64,000 nucleotides of DNA from Arachnopeziza araneosa. Its lineage: Eukaryota; Ascomycota; Leotiomycetes; Helotiales; Arachnopezizaceae. Below the pieces are notes generated by a model that worked only from the letters and a program-made list of their open reading frames with translations, had not been told where the DNA came from and made no database searches. The stretch lies in contig QYAI01000150.1 of the NCBI GenBank assembly GCA_003988855.1, positions 62,001-126,000 of the forward strand. Reading direction: 5' to 3'. Positions 33,901 to 45,541 of the stretch are shown here, piece by piece. Position 1 is the stretch's first letter, and every line of letters starts with the position of its first letter. The position numbers were made by a program, and so were the translations under genes.

Positions 33901-34277
33901 GTCTGGTCCATTTCGTCCAACGAATCTATGACGCAGTAGGCCTTCGGAAGATGTATCAAGGCTGACTGCAAAAGCTGACTGAGTTCAGGAGTGTGGTTCG
34001 CCTCAATCGTATGGCGAAAGAAGAAATAGAGAACTGGATGGCCCTGTTGCAATAGGTATTCTATCAAAGTTGCTGCAAGAACAGATTTGCCAGCGCCAGG
34101 AATGCCTCTGATCCAGAGTATTCCATGGTCCTGGCCGTCGCGCCACTCCTGGAAGACTGAAGAATTTATGGCCCATTGGCTGGTGCCTCTGAGGTGTGAA
34201 GATAGATGCTGTCTGTATTCACTACCATCATGTGCGTACTCTGTTGGATTGAGCCAAGACAGGATACTGGCTGTCAC
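27960..34277 (-). pseudogene. NACHT-ankyrin NLR-like gene, multiply disrupted
   Basis: About 6.3 kb of minus-strand sequence encodes one NLR-like architecture. The NACHT NTPase (34277-33290) has P-loop GIPGAGKS and Walker B YCVIDSLDEMD. A helical linker ending VRVVHHSLTE follows, then some 20 or more ankyrin units to ALDIAAALGVEDILDMF. Lesions: a 4-bp-type frame change near 33280; in-frame TAG at 31490, TGA at 30587 and TAG at 29591, with ankyrin sequence continuing in the same frame after each; another frame change near 28200. One probable real intron is 31897-32055. The N-terminus begins abruptly at the ILSWLNPTEYA block with no ATG. The segment between P-loop and Walker B is shorter than usual. 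Intact relatives are fungal innate-immunity or incompatibility receptors. Confidence 0.85.
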
Positions 34278-35012
34278 GTGACGAGACTCAGTCGCACGAC
34301 GGCTAGGGTTAGGGCTAGGCTAGTTAGTAAGCAAGACCGGTTCCTTTAAGAGGAACCGGCACAGTAGCTATTCTTCTTCTCTTGTCTCCCAACACTGGCC
34401 ACAACGTCTTCAGGCTGGGGCAGGATGTTTGATGCATTGAAGCCGGCAGCGTCTTGCCGAGTAAGTACGACGACATCCTCGAGCGGCTCGCCAAATTTGT
34501 CGAGCAACATCGTTTTATGGTAATCTCTTTATGGGTATCAAACCTGGTGTGAATATCATGATCAGGCATAGACCGAAATGTTTCTGAAGATGGCGTTCTT
34601 TTGGACTAGGCAACAGTTCCGGGTAATGTGTTGCAGGTTAGTGTAACAGGAACACAAAATGGAGCTGGTGCCTTAATTTTCTGGCTGTAGGATTCCTGCT
34701 TATATCAATTTGATTGACAGTTCAAAAGAAAACGATGCATATGGTATCGAGTTGTACACGCAAGAAATGTGTGCGATAGTAGCCTTTAAAAAGACTGCAA
34801 TTTTTAGAGCAGAGGCCAGCTGACTCATCAGCATGCTCAGGACTCAGCTCTACGGACTATAATCCAGAAGGGGGAGTACGGTGTAAGCAACAGGGCATAA
34901 AGTTAGGGAAAACTACATGTCTAATAGAACCGTAAACAGATTAGTGGATCCTTCTATACAAAGAAACCTTTCCAGAACCCTTCCAAGATAAGAGAATCTC
35001 GGTGCATTGCGA
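34278..35012. other. spacer with interstitial telomere-like motif
   Basis: Lies between the truncated 5' end of the NLR pseudogene and the 3' end of the Tc-like gene. Around 34302-34320 the plus strand reads CTAGGGTTAGGGCTAGG, containing a perfect TTAGGG and near-copies. No gene is seen. Confidence 0.5.
34302..34320. repeat. short interstitial TTAGGG-like sequence
   Basis: CTAGGGTTAGGGCTAGG contains one TTAGGG and two CTAGGG near-repeats (the fungal telomere unit is TTAGGG). It is only about 25 bp from where recognisable NLR coding sequence starts. Confidence 0.5.
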
Positions 35013-38000
35013 CTATCTTCCCCCTTTACGCTGCTCCTCCCCCTTTATAACAGAGACCATCACGTTCAGACCGTCTGCAAGGTAAGCCAAGCCTCTAAAC
35101 CTCTCCCCAAACTCTTTCGCTGCCTCAAAGGCAGTTTTCCACCTGAATCGGAGTGCAATTTTTCCAGCGCCGCTTGCAAAGAGCGGTTCAAGAACTCCAC
35201 TCCCAAAGCCAAACAAGGCGCCATAACCCGCAGCCATTCCAATGTTTTTTCCAGGCTCGTCTCCTACGGACACGTTGTACACGGCCTGATCCGCCATCTG
35301 GGCCAGAGAGTAAACCCCGGCTCGAAGTGATCCAGAAATGAGCATTCCTGCTACCTTATTCCCCGTTGTGATTGCAATATCTGCATTCCTCATTGCCAGT
35401 GTAGCCCGGGATACTGGCATGTCAAGAAAATTCTTGAACGCTGATATGCCCACTGCACGGTTAGATCTCGCCGCTACCTGCGTTGCTCTTGCAAGACCGG
35501 CTACTCGTGCAGCAGAAAAGTATGCGCCAAAGGCCCCTGTCACCAGACCCGTAGCGGCACCTATTGCGAAGTTTTCTGCCCAACCTCCCCAGAAATCGCC
35601 TCCCGTGGCCTCCTGATTAGTCACAGAGTATGAGAGTGCCGACAGTCCTGCTCCGATAAGCACACTTGCAAGGATGCTTAAAATGGTAAGTTAGTTAGAC
35701 TGACATTAAAAGGATACTCTTTCACGTTGAACTTACCCTAATGCCACTCCTCCTGTCGCTACAGTTAAAATCAATCCGACAACGACAAGAACGACTGCTA
35801 TGGCGAGGCCACCCCAAAAATCCGCACTCCCGTGGCCAGTAGGATCCGTCTGATTAATAGGGTCATTGTTTTCGAATGCGTAACGGTTCGTAACGTCCTT
35901 CTGTGTGAAGGGGTCATTGCTCCATTGATTGTCAGGCGTAGTAAAGCGCCCAAGCAGAGGGTCGTAATAACGTCCTCTAAAATCAAGCAGGCCGGTGTCA
36001 AAGTCCAATGGCCGGGACTCGAATGTTGCTGCAAGGTCATGTCCTGAGGGGTCTCTCTCAGACAGTAGGAGGCCGAAATCATCATACACAAGTCTTCGTT
36101 TCAATTGGCCGGAGCCGGCGAAGATATGAGAAACGTTACCTTTCACGTTGGTAAAAGTTGCCGTCATGGAATGCGTCTTCGTCCCATCAGTCGAGATACT
36201 ACGAACAACAGCAAGAAGAGAGTCAGGACCATAAAAAGACCTTTCAGTCAACTCAGTGCCATCAGCCTGCGAAGTGACTTGATAATCCGAGGAGACCTGA
36301 ACTTTAACGTCTCCATTTGGTAGAATTTGTGCCAGTTTCCGGCCCAAAAAGTCCGAGAAAAGAAGACTTGAAGTTTGAGCGGCTATATTGGATACCTTGG
36401 ACATCTTACCGAATCCATCGTACTCAAAAAAGAATGTCTCGTTGTTCGCGGTTCGAGATGACATCCTTCCACTATCATCGTAAGCCACAGCGAATACTTC
36501 TTTTGAGTCCTTAGTTCCGCTGACAGCACCATTGTCATAGCGGAAATCAATACCATTTTTTCCTTTGAGATCGCCACTCGGTTCGTAATCGAATAAAACT
36601 TCCGGTGCATTCAGTCCTTGCGATGAATGAAGACGCTTGCCCAGGTATGAATACTCTGTTGTCTCTCCGGTCCCCAATTCGTGATATTTTATGATCCTAC
36701 CCAGTTCATCTGAGAAGTAGTATTCCTGAACGAGTTGCGCTTGACTATCATTGGGTCCTCCATTGATAGCGCGGAGTGAACATTCACCGATGTCGTCAAA
36801 TGAGGCTTGCCCAGTGAATGTACCTGAGATGGTCCCAGATCCATCTAAATTCCAACTATTACAGCCTTGGTACCGATCATATGACGTATATTCGGCGTTC
36901 AGTTTCCATTCAGGAGAGGTTGAGATGTCAGCTGCCATTGAAGACGAGGCAGCTTTCGCACCGCTGTACGTAACTTGGAGTATGCTTCCATCTGGAAAGA
37001 CCTTCGAGGTCATTCCTCCCTGGAGATTGTAGGAATATCGAATGACGTACGATTTTTCGTTCATCGCCATGCTCAATTTCGTACAGGTTGGCAGGCCTCT
37101 GATATTGTATTCGAGCTCGTAGGCACTTTCCATCTCTTCCTTTCCGGGTTGGGAGACTGTGACGGACGAAAGTAGCCCTAACGCGTTTTCTGAACTATCG
37201 TATGTGTAAATTATGTTCCGGCCATCCGAGCACTTCCTCAGGGTCGTCCTTCCTTTTGCGTCGTATTCGAACTCAGTGACTTCTTCACTGGCATTTTTAC
37301 TGGAAAGAGTACGATTTGCAGCATCATAAGTGAATTGTTGAGCTCCTGATGCTTTTTTGGTGGGATTCTGATATATGTTATCAGAAAACAATAGTAGGCC
37401 CTGAAGATTACACTCCGACAGGTCAACTTTCCCTCCAGGATCGGTACTTTTATGCAATCGACCAGCGGCGTCGTATTCAAAGGTACTTGTCGCACCGGTC
37501 TCATCCGTAGTTGTCTTTATCTTTGCATCGTTGCCGAAAAATATAAATTCCAGGAATGTTGATGATAAAGAAGGGGAATTTGGAATGGTCCTGCCCGGCT
37601 CAAGAGCAGATTCGGTCACCGTTGCGTTCTTACCTCCGTTGGAATACTCAGTTGCTGTAATCAGACGATTCTTACCCGCTGCCGGAGCTGGTCCAATTAT
37701 CTTGTTCGGACGCTTTAAAGCGTCATATGTTCTCTCTGTGCAAGACTCGGATGCAGGATACCACTGCAGAATTTCAGGAATCGGTTTTGTACTTTGGAAA
37801 GACAGGGGAATGCTCTCTGAAGTGACTTGGCCCTGAAAATCATATCGTTGATAAGTCCACAGCTGGGGAAACTCGCCTTCCTTCCTCGCTGATCGAGTAA
37901 CTTTGCCGAGACAATCAACATATCCGACCGTGGAAGTTCCGGTTTCATGGATGCCCGCTTCGACGAAATCAAGCGTGGACTTCGATAGCCACGTGTTGCC

Positions 38001-41000
38001 GGCGGACTTCAGTGAAGTGTAAGACAGCCGTTGGATTTCCGTTAAGTTCTCATCCTTGAGCATCAGGAGGAATTCATCGGCCGCCGCAATATAGGCGCCG
38101 CTAGGAGCGCGGCCGTTCGCTTCTGCAGTGGTGAGTGCAGACATGCTAGTAGATATTGGTCTGGCGAATGAATCGATCTCCACGCAATTGACCTGTCCAT
38201 TATATTCCGTACTCGCAACCTCGATTCCGAAACGTGCGTCGTAAGCTGATAGGCGTTTGAGGTCTTGAGCTAGCCCTGGACCAGATTCGGTTGTCTCGAT
38301 TGGAAATGCATGGAATGTGGAATCGAATTCTACTTTCTTACGAAGGCCCGCAGGATCAACCAATAGAATCGGATTGCCGAACTGGTCGGAATCAAATTCG
38401 TAAAGGAGAAATCTGTCGTGATATTCCGACCAATCTTTGCGGTATCGCAGAGACTTCTTCTCAAGATTATACTCATAATTAATGAAGCTAATATCTCCAT
38501 GTAGAAAGTTACTCATGTTCTCCATATTGGCTTCAATCGTTGTGACCTTTTCAATTAAGGGGATGCCTTTGATCGAGCCGTAAGATTGATAGACAGTCTT
38601 AGTACCTTGCTGAAACCGCTGACCAGTAAAACTATCCGGCTCCAAAGTAAACGTCGATTTAGAGGTTAGGAAGCCGTCCGAATCATAGCGTAGCGAGTCT
38701 CCCATACCGATTGATAGCTTACCAGAGTCATACAATTCGGTCTGCTGGAGTGTCATATTGACTAGATAAGGCTTGGTGTCTCCATCTCTTCGGGGAACCC
38801 AATCGTAGCCGGTAATCATAGACTGTATCAATTGCTGTTTGATTGGATTAGGATAAACAAGGTCTGGCAATTGCATTCCATTTGATATGGAGCCTCGCAT
38901 GTCATAAGTGTCTTCGCGAATCTGGCAGCTGGTAAGTGGCCAGTCCTGACAAAAGGTCTCCACGGTGATCGTGTTTGAACTGTCATCTTTCCGGGTGTAG
39001 ATTCTCTTGAACCCCTGCCAACCATGTCCGCTCAAATCAATTCTTGCTCCCTCGTAGAACCTTTCTGTCACACGTGATACGGTAAAAGAGTTCTTCGACG
39101 AGTCGTTGACGGTATGCCATTGCGATACGACGTATTGTCCAGATCCTAAAACTGATGCAAATGGGCCTTGGGCTGGGAGTGTAGAAGTTGAAGGTCGTAG
39201 AGCCTCAACAAAGGAGTTATGCCCTTCAATTGGGAGCTCAGATGGCTTATAGACAGAGGGTAGTGACAGCGGTCGGTATGTTGGAACAACACATAGACCC
39301 AAAGGGTTGGTGACCGAAGAGAGGACGTCTCCGAGCGGCTGCATATTGTAGATTGGGGTCACAGAGACGATTGAATCTCCATCCCATGATGACGATAACC
39401 AGCCGGCCTTGCCGGTACCGTTGATATCCGCTGGTTGGAGCGTTGTTTTTTGACTCGAGATTCCAGCGCTTTTGAAGATCTCCAGGTGAATGAAATCTGT
39501 AATCATGGCTGAGTAATTACTCTGTGCAACTAGGGCATTCTCAGTTCCGAAAAGATCACGGTAGCGATAGACTAAGGACGGAAGTCCAGTACCGTCAAGA
39601 TCCATGATCTCGAATGCTCCCTGGGTGATGGGTACCGTTTGCCCAGGAACAGTGTGCTTCATGATGCGACTTGCTTCAGGTCGGGGAACAAACCCGCCGA
39701 TTCCGTCGCATAGAAAAACACTGAAATCGAAGGTAAGCTCCGTGTCTGAACCAACCGACTGGGTTAGCTGGCAGGTCACAATATCAGGAATGCCGTCCGC
39801 ATTGACATCGCAGGCCAAAACTGCAACCTGTCTTAGCGCTTCAGCTGTATACACTCCAAGCTCAACAGTATAGGCTTTTTCGAATCGAGCAGTCTCAGAG
39901 GCCGTTGCAACTGCAATATAAGCAGTGGCTTTCAGCGTCATGATTCCACTGCTATCTTCAGCAAACCACACTCTGACCAAATCTTGGAGACCATCTCGAT
40001 TTAGATCAGCAGGAAGCCAATGCATCGTATTAGAGAAGTCATCGTCCGTAGGGATTTCAAAGACATTGCCAAGGCTGTAGTCTCCGTTCTGGTCGCCACT
40101 GGAGAAGAATAGACGGAAGAAGATTTTCCCAGCGACCGAAGTAATTTGGACAAGATCGATGCGTCCATTGCCGTCGCAGTCCATGGCAAAGAATTTGTCT
40201 CCATCATTCCACTGAAAGGGGGTGTCTACGGTCGTATATGGAGCAAAGCCTTCTCCTATGCACCGTGAAATCGAGAACTTTAGGCCACCCCAGTGATTGA
40301 AAGCCATTACAATGTCGTTCTTCCCGTCACCACTGAGGTCAGAGCTGAGAAATGCTGGGGTTGAACCTGCGGCAAATGGTGGGAGACTCTGATACCCATC
40401 GTCGGACGTCGACTCATGCCACTCAATCTTACTATTACCGTTTTGATCGATACTTTGGATTGTAGCAAGGAATGTCTTGATGGTATACATGCTTATCCCC
40501 TCAACCTGGGCAAGTAGACAAATATCAGAAAGAGCCTTTCCGCTAACATTGAGCGGAATTACGTCTTTGATTGATGTTCCTTGGTGACAGCTGAAGGACA
40601 CTGGCTGACTTGCGGGCTGAAACCACTGAGCTGGTTCTTGATCCGAATTGTATGTCATGACCGTGGGAGTCAGAACAGAACCGTCGACCCCCTCTTCTTG
40701 GATAAACTTGATCTGGGCCGCTCCGCTCACTCGAGAATATTCGTAGGAAAGGGTGTAAGCTCTCACTGGGATCGTTGTAGATCCGGATTGGATAGTCATT
40801 TCAATGCTTGCCAGAAGGTGTTTCATCTCCAGAACATCTCCGGCACCTGTTCGCACGACAACGTCATTGCGAGGGTAATAGAAGAAATCAACAAAACGGT
40901 TAGCGTCCACCCGAGGTTCGATGAAAATATTCGATGTGTACATAATCCTATCGGGATATATGGTCCCCTGATCTGGACCTTCTCTAGGACCTCCTAGGAT

Positions 41001-41582
41001 GCGAGGTTTCGTTGTATATAGGTAGTTCGTACAATTTCCGTGAATATCATAGTCTCGGCTGATGCGCCATTCTCTGATGTTCTTTCCGTCGTTTGACATG
41101 GCACGACTGTCTTCAGTCGTTCCGTATTCCTTTACACGTCCTGAATGGTCCGCGACGCGAAACCCTTGGGAGGTTCCCTCACCCACGGCAGTAATTGTCT
41201 TTCCACTGTAGATCTCCTCGTTGTATATGGCGTCTGGGTCCCCATACGCCCCCTGAATGACAACGAGTTCAATGCCGTCGAGAGAGAAGCGGGTTCCATC
41301 CTTGTCATACGTGATGGGAGCATTGAAGCCATCCGTAGCGAGATTCCGTGGAAAGCGTTGAATGATCGACAGTCCTTGCAGTAGCCAACCTTGGCCCAAG
41401 AGGCCATCTGGATTCCCTTGCAAATAGCTTAGGGAGAGTTCTGGAGTGTTGCCATCACCTATGCCAGGAGGCGACTGTAATTGGTAGAGATAAGTTGCAT
41501 TGCCACTGGTGTCAACGGAAAAGGAACCAGTCGGTCTATCCAATGCCGTTTCACCAGAATCGCGAGCCTCTTTCGAGGACAT
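35013..41582 (-). CDS. Tc-toxin B-C-like SpvB/RHS YD-repeat protein
   Basis: Two exons, 41582-35737 and 35676-35013, with a 60-bp intron (GTAAGT donor, CTAACTAAC branch site); 2169 residues. The ATG at 41582 is preferred because the longer frame begins with TTG. Residues about 10-330 match the SpvB/TcB N-terminal domain (GNTPELSLSYLQGNPDG, LLGQGWLLQGLSII). Residues 400-740 hold FG-GAP/VCBS-like calcium repeats (LSGDGKNDI, DCDGNGRIDL, DLNRDGLQDL, DVNADGIPDI). The rest carries many YD repeats and ends in the RHS core signature, GRYYDPLLGRFTTPD then NRYAFENNDPINQTDPTGH. The C-terminal variable part has two Gly/Ala-rich hydrophobic stretches across the exon junction, then a charged tail. In bacteria the TcB-TcC cocoon encloses a C-terminal effector delivered by TcA. 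No TcA homologue and no signal peptide are seen. No known enzyme domain is recognised in the tail. Confidence 0.93.
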
Positions 41583-43176
41583 GTTATTGAAATTGTCGGA
41601 GAACTTCCCCGTTGTTCTTTCTAGGTAAAAATACTCCAAAGGTTCCAGTTATCGTGGTCAGACCACTTGGAGATGGAGTGAATGTTAAACGTAGTTTCGA
41701 GGAGGAAAGGCTTTGTACAATTTGCTAGTGAAAATCTGCAAGAGAAGAGGAGCGTTGCAGCTTTATGGCCGCTGCGATGCTCTTGAGAGGTCGGGAAGGG
41801 GAATGTCGGCGTGATGGATGAGTGATGAGAACTGAGAAGAGAATTTTCCTGATCAAATTTTCAGCTAAGCCATTCTCTCGAGCTATCATGCAAGCTTTGG
41901 CACTGCGAGGATAGGCCTATGCCTAGATCCATCTGACCAGATTGTGGCGGATTTGCCGGCCGTCTCGAGCTTTTCCGAGCACCAGTAGAGACTACCTGAT
42001 ATTCTTTCGAAAACTTGGAAGTCGCATGACTGGGGATTTTCAGCCAGCCCAAGCAGGCAGAACGATGCAACTGCATAGCGTAGTAACTCTTTTCAGATTG
42101 AGTGGCAACTCCGAATCGTATCAGACGAGTCGAATGTTTGGAATGCAGCGATTTCAGCAAGTGATTTGCAATACCTCTAATCGCTTTCCCAAAATTGTGC
42201 GTTTCGAAAACATCAAACCAACTGAGCTAATCGTGATGTGAAGCTCTATGACGGGTGGCATGCATGATACGGTTCCAAAGGCAACATATGCGTAGCACTG
42301 CGACCGGGCATTCTTTGAATGCCAAGCTTTCAAACTATAATGGAGAAAATATTTTCATGCATACCACTGACTGAATAGTTCACTACCACTCTGCTTCAGG
42401 TAGCCAGGTGGTTGATGAAGGTTGCTTTTGGCTGATAGCAAGGCCTGACGTTCGAATAAGACTAGAAACTGAGTGGTCGCTCTGAGCCGATGGCCGCATT
42501 CAGGTACGGATGCGGCAAAGCTTAACCGGCCGTGTGCCGCGGGACAGGCTTGCAGAAACAGCAATACGAGACTACGCAGCATGGTATTGTTCGAAGGATG
42601 GTATTGTTCGAAAGATGGTGTTGTTCGAAGCATGGTGTTGTTCGAATTGTTCGGCTTGAATGTAACCTTAGCCTTGGGTACGAACCCAAACAGGAAGTTA
42701 AGCGGCCACAGTTCAGTCAGCCACTTACTAGCCACGATAACACGGATCTGGACTGCACAATGCGCGCATTGAATGATGGCTCATTCAGTCTGTCTCATAC
42801 AGATGTTTTTCTCATCTCAGTTGAGCAACAAGCTAGATCGGCCGGCGCAGTGAGGGGGCATGTCGTGATGTAGCCTGATGTAGCGTGATGTGCGTAAGGT
42901 ACGAGCTCCGCCATCTACTTCGGAATTGCAGATCTTAGCCACATCAGATATTCCCTGCATTTTCAGCAAGTGACTCGAATAATGAAAGAACAATATCGTT
43001 AATGCAAGGGTTACCGTTGGATATAAAGAGATAAGTCGTTGCTTCGCAAAGAGTTGAAATCATCAAACAGGCATTGAGTCACTTTGAATTACTACTTCCT
43101 AGTTCAGATCTCGCTCTTGAATCCATAATCTCATCGAATATTGAATCTCTACTTGATTCTTTGTTTTCTCCACATC
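41583..43176. promoter_or_regulatory. shared divergent promoter region
   Basis: This 1.6 kb lies between the Tc-like gene (minus) and the beta-propeller gene (plus), so both promoters must be in it. A TATA-like ATATAAA at 43021-43027 lies about 150 bp before the propeller start. A 17-bp tandem repeat sits at 42581. No gene is supported inside. Confidence 0.45.
42581..42648. repeat. 17-bp tandem repeat, four copies
   Basis: Four adjacent copies of ATGGTATTGTTCGAAGG with variation at two positions (A/G at base 6 and at the last two bases). They lie in the divergent promoter region; TTCGAA is palindromic. Confidence 0.9.
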
Positions 43177-44241
43177 ATGTCAGGACAATCAAAACTTCTC
43201 CTCGTTCACAACGACCCCACCTCAAACGATCGAACTCAAATCAAGCTTACGACCTTCCCTGAGCCAACCGCGGGCGGAAATTTCCCAACCTGGACCTCTC
43301 ATATTCTAAAACTCCCACAGGGCTATACTTCAACCAAGACCCCGAGCGCTGTATGGGATTTCGCCAACGGACTTGTTCTCGTAGCGCTCAATAGTAACAA
43401 TTACAATCCAATTCTGTGCACCTTGCGGTCCGGAACCTCTCTCGGGCAGATAGAAAAGCTAGGCCAAGCCGGGACGAACAACCCTCCGTCGATGTTGTAT
43501 TGGCAGACCGCGCCGTATCTTGCCTGGATCATGCCAAACACTGGAATCCAACTTGGTCGACGGGCGAATGATTGGAATACGTCGGGATCATGGGCTTTGC
43601 AAACCGTCAATAGGAATGTGGAAACTGGTGTCAAATCCTCGACAAGCCCCAGAATCTTCCAAATAGGTAATGACTGGGTCTGTGCATTATCCATGAACTC
43701 CGCAGCTCCCACCAATATATACTTCACATTCATCGACACTATTGGCTTCCAGAGCTTCTGGAATCTGCCATCCTCCGCGGGTGGCGTGTACTGGAATCAG
43801 TATTTCTGCAACCCAGCCCTCTCCGGGAAAATGACTGGATGGCCCGCTGTTGTCCTAACAGGATCATCATCGACAAATAGAAAGCTTCACGTTTTTGTCT
43901 TGAATGACGCAAACGAACTCCGATACTTCTATTTCCAGCTGGGCGAGAACGGCCTGCCTACCATAACGAATTTCGCAAACAGTCCAAACTTGCAGTTTCC
44001 TGCCCAGGGAGAGATTGCGCTCCAAACAAACGGTAGACCATACGGTCCTCTGAGCGCGACTACGTACAATGGACGGATATATGTCTTCTATACAGATTCT
44101 TCGAGCCATGTCGCTTTTCTTTCCCGCCCCGTCGATGGTGGTAATTGGCAACTTAACCAAGGGAACGGACCTTTAATTAGCAACGATGCGCAGGTTGGTG
44201 GTGTTAGTGCATTGGTTGTTCAAAATGACTTTATATACTAA
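43177..44241 (+). CDS. beta-propeller (lectin-like or sialidase-like) protein
   Basis: Single exon. The Met in MSGQSKLLLVHND at 43177 gives 354 residues; an earlier frame start at 43141 is less likely. No signal peptide is present. The sequence is built of repeated blade-like units with a hydrophobic strand, an aromatic strand and short polar turns: SPRIFQIGNDWVCALSM, WPAVVLTGSSSTNRKLHVFV, GPLSATTYNGRIYVFYTDSS, and a last GGVSALVVQNDFIY that ends just where another strand (as in IYVFYTD) would follow. The final blade may be cut short, or the ring may close with the N-terminus. I recognise no exact family; fungal lectins and neuraminidase-like propellers are the nearest idea. It is transcribed away from the Tc-like gene, with which it may be functionally linked. 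Confidence 0.7.
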   Translation: MSGQSKLLLVHNDPTSNDRTQIKLTTFPEPTAGGNFPTWTSHILKLPQGYTSTKTPSAVWDFANGLVLVALNSNNYNPILCTLRSGTSLGQIEKLGQAGTNNPPSMLYWQTAPYLAWIMPNTGIQLGRRANDWNTSGSWALQTVNRNVETGVKSSTSPRIFQIGNDWVCALSMNSAAPTNIYFTFIDTIGFQSFWNLPSSAGGVYWNQYFCNPALSGKMTGWPAVVLTGSSSTNRKLHVFVLNDANELRYFYFQLGENGLPTITNFANSPNLQFPAQGEIALQTNGRPYGPLSATTYNGRIYVFYTDSSSHVAFLSRPVDGGNWQLNQGNGPLISNDAQVGGVSALVVQNDFIY

Positions 44242-45541
44242 AGGGCTACTTTAAAGCATAGATGCCCTTCTAAGATTTCTTAAGTAGTCTGTAGTAGCTA
44301 GTTTATTTCTAAGGTACAATCTGAGTTTCTGATTTAATCTATTCAACTCGTATTCGTATCAAAGAGTATCTCTCCTCAGAATTTTATTGAACATTTAAAA
44401 TAAAAGAGAAATAAATAATACTACTGGACACGCCCCCATGACACGCGAAAACTTCGAAGCTTCAGAATACGTGTCGCTGCACGCTTGACAATGCCCTGCT
44501 AAATGACGAGCAAGATGTCTTCACGGTAAGCCGCTATGGCATTGACTCCAAAGCAAAATTTCTTTCGACTTTTCGCAATGTGGATCGATCACTGGTTACT
44601 ATGGGGCCTATTTCGACCCCTCGGCTGTACTTGCCACTATTCTCAAAGCCTTGTCTCGCTTAACTCTCACCCTCGGCCCAGGCTTGCTCACCTACGACTC
44701 ACTTTAAAGCAGCATCTGCTCAGGTTCAAAGACAGAAACGGACTCTGGTTGGAAAATCTGTCGGCTATGATTATAGTGGTAATCTGCCCCAAATTTGAAC
44801 TTGCTTCACTTCCCAATGCGGCTAGCCGCCATCGCCGCTCTGCACAGGGGCTACCCACCCACACTTCACCCTCAACTTAGGCCACTCAGTCACGCTCCTC
44901 TGCTAATCCTTCTATGAGCCTACCGTTCGGCTCTGCTGTGTGACCTTGGTATCACTAGACCGTAGTAGGTATCGAGGGGCGGATTAGGGGCGGATGCATG
45001 GCAGCTAGGCTCGCGACATAGGCCCACCACGATTCCGGCTGGTGTTAAGATACGGGCTGGCCCTGTTCCTGCTAGATAACCGGTCATTGGGAGGGGTGGA
45101 GGAAGAGGGAAGCAAGGCAGAGCGAGGCACCAAGCAAGTAAACAGAGACCAAGCCGGTTACAAGACAGAAGCAGAAGCCTGGCTAAAGATAAAACTGCAT
45201 TTGAGATAAAGTTAGATCTATGGCTGAAGTTGCTGCTGCTATGATGACGACCTATATAATATAGCGTGATAAAGAGTCAGGAAGAAAGTGAGCAAGAAGA
45301 GAACAGCGGCGATTCTGAAAGATGGCCAGGGCAAGCGCCTAGCCCCTCACTCATAGTTCCGCCCCACGATCAGACACGTTTCTTCCTGTTATAGCTGTTT
45401 GGTTTCCTGCTTCCCTACTAAAGAGAGCAGTGCCTGAATGACAGCCCTCAACAAACCTTGAAACGCACTAAGGACACACAACCAAAGCGAGAGCCATAGC
45501 GATTACAGTGGACACCGGTGATACTCATACCATCCGATCAC
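44242..45541. other. spacer without recognisable genes
   Basis: 3' flanks of two convergent genes. Short ORFs (for instance 44536-44880) lack domains. Confidence 0.45.

Noticed and set aside
42355..42735. 126-codon minus-strand ORF over the 17-bp repeat
   Set aside because: The repeat forces the open frame; no domain, and it lies in the divergent promoter.
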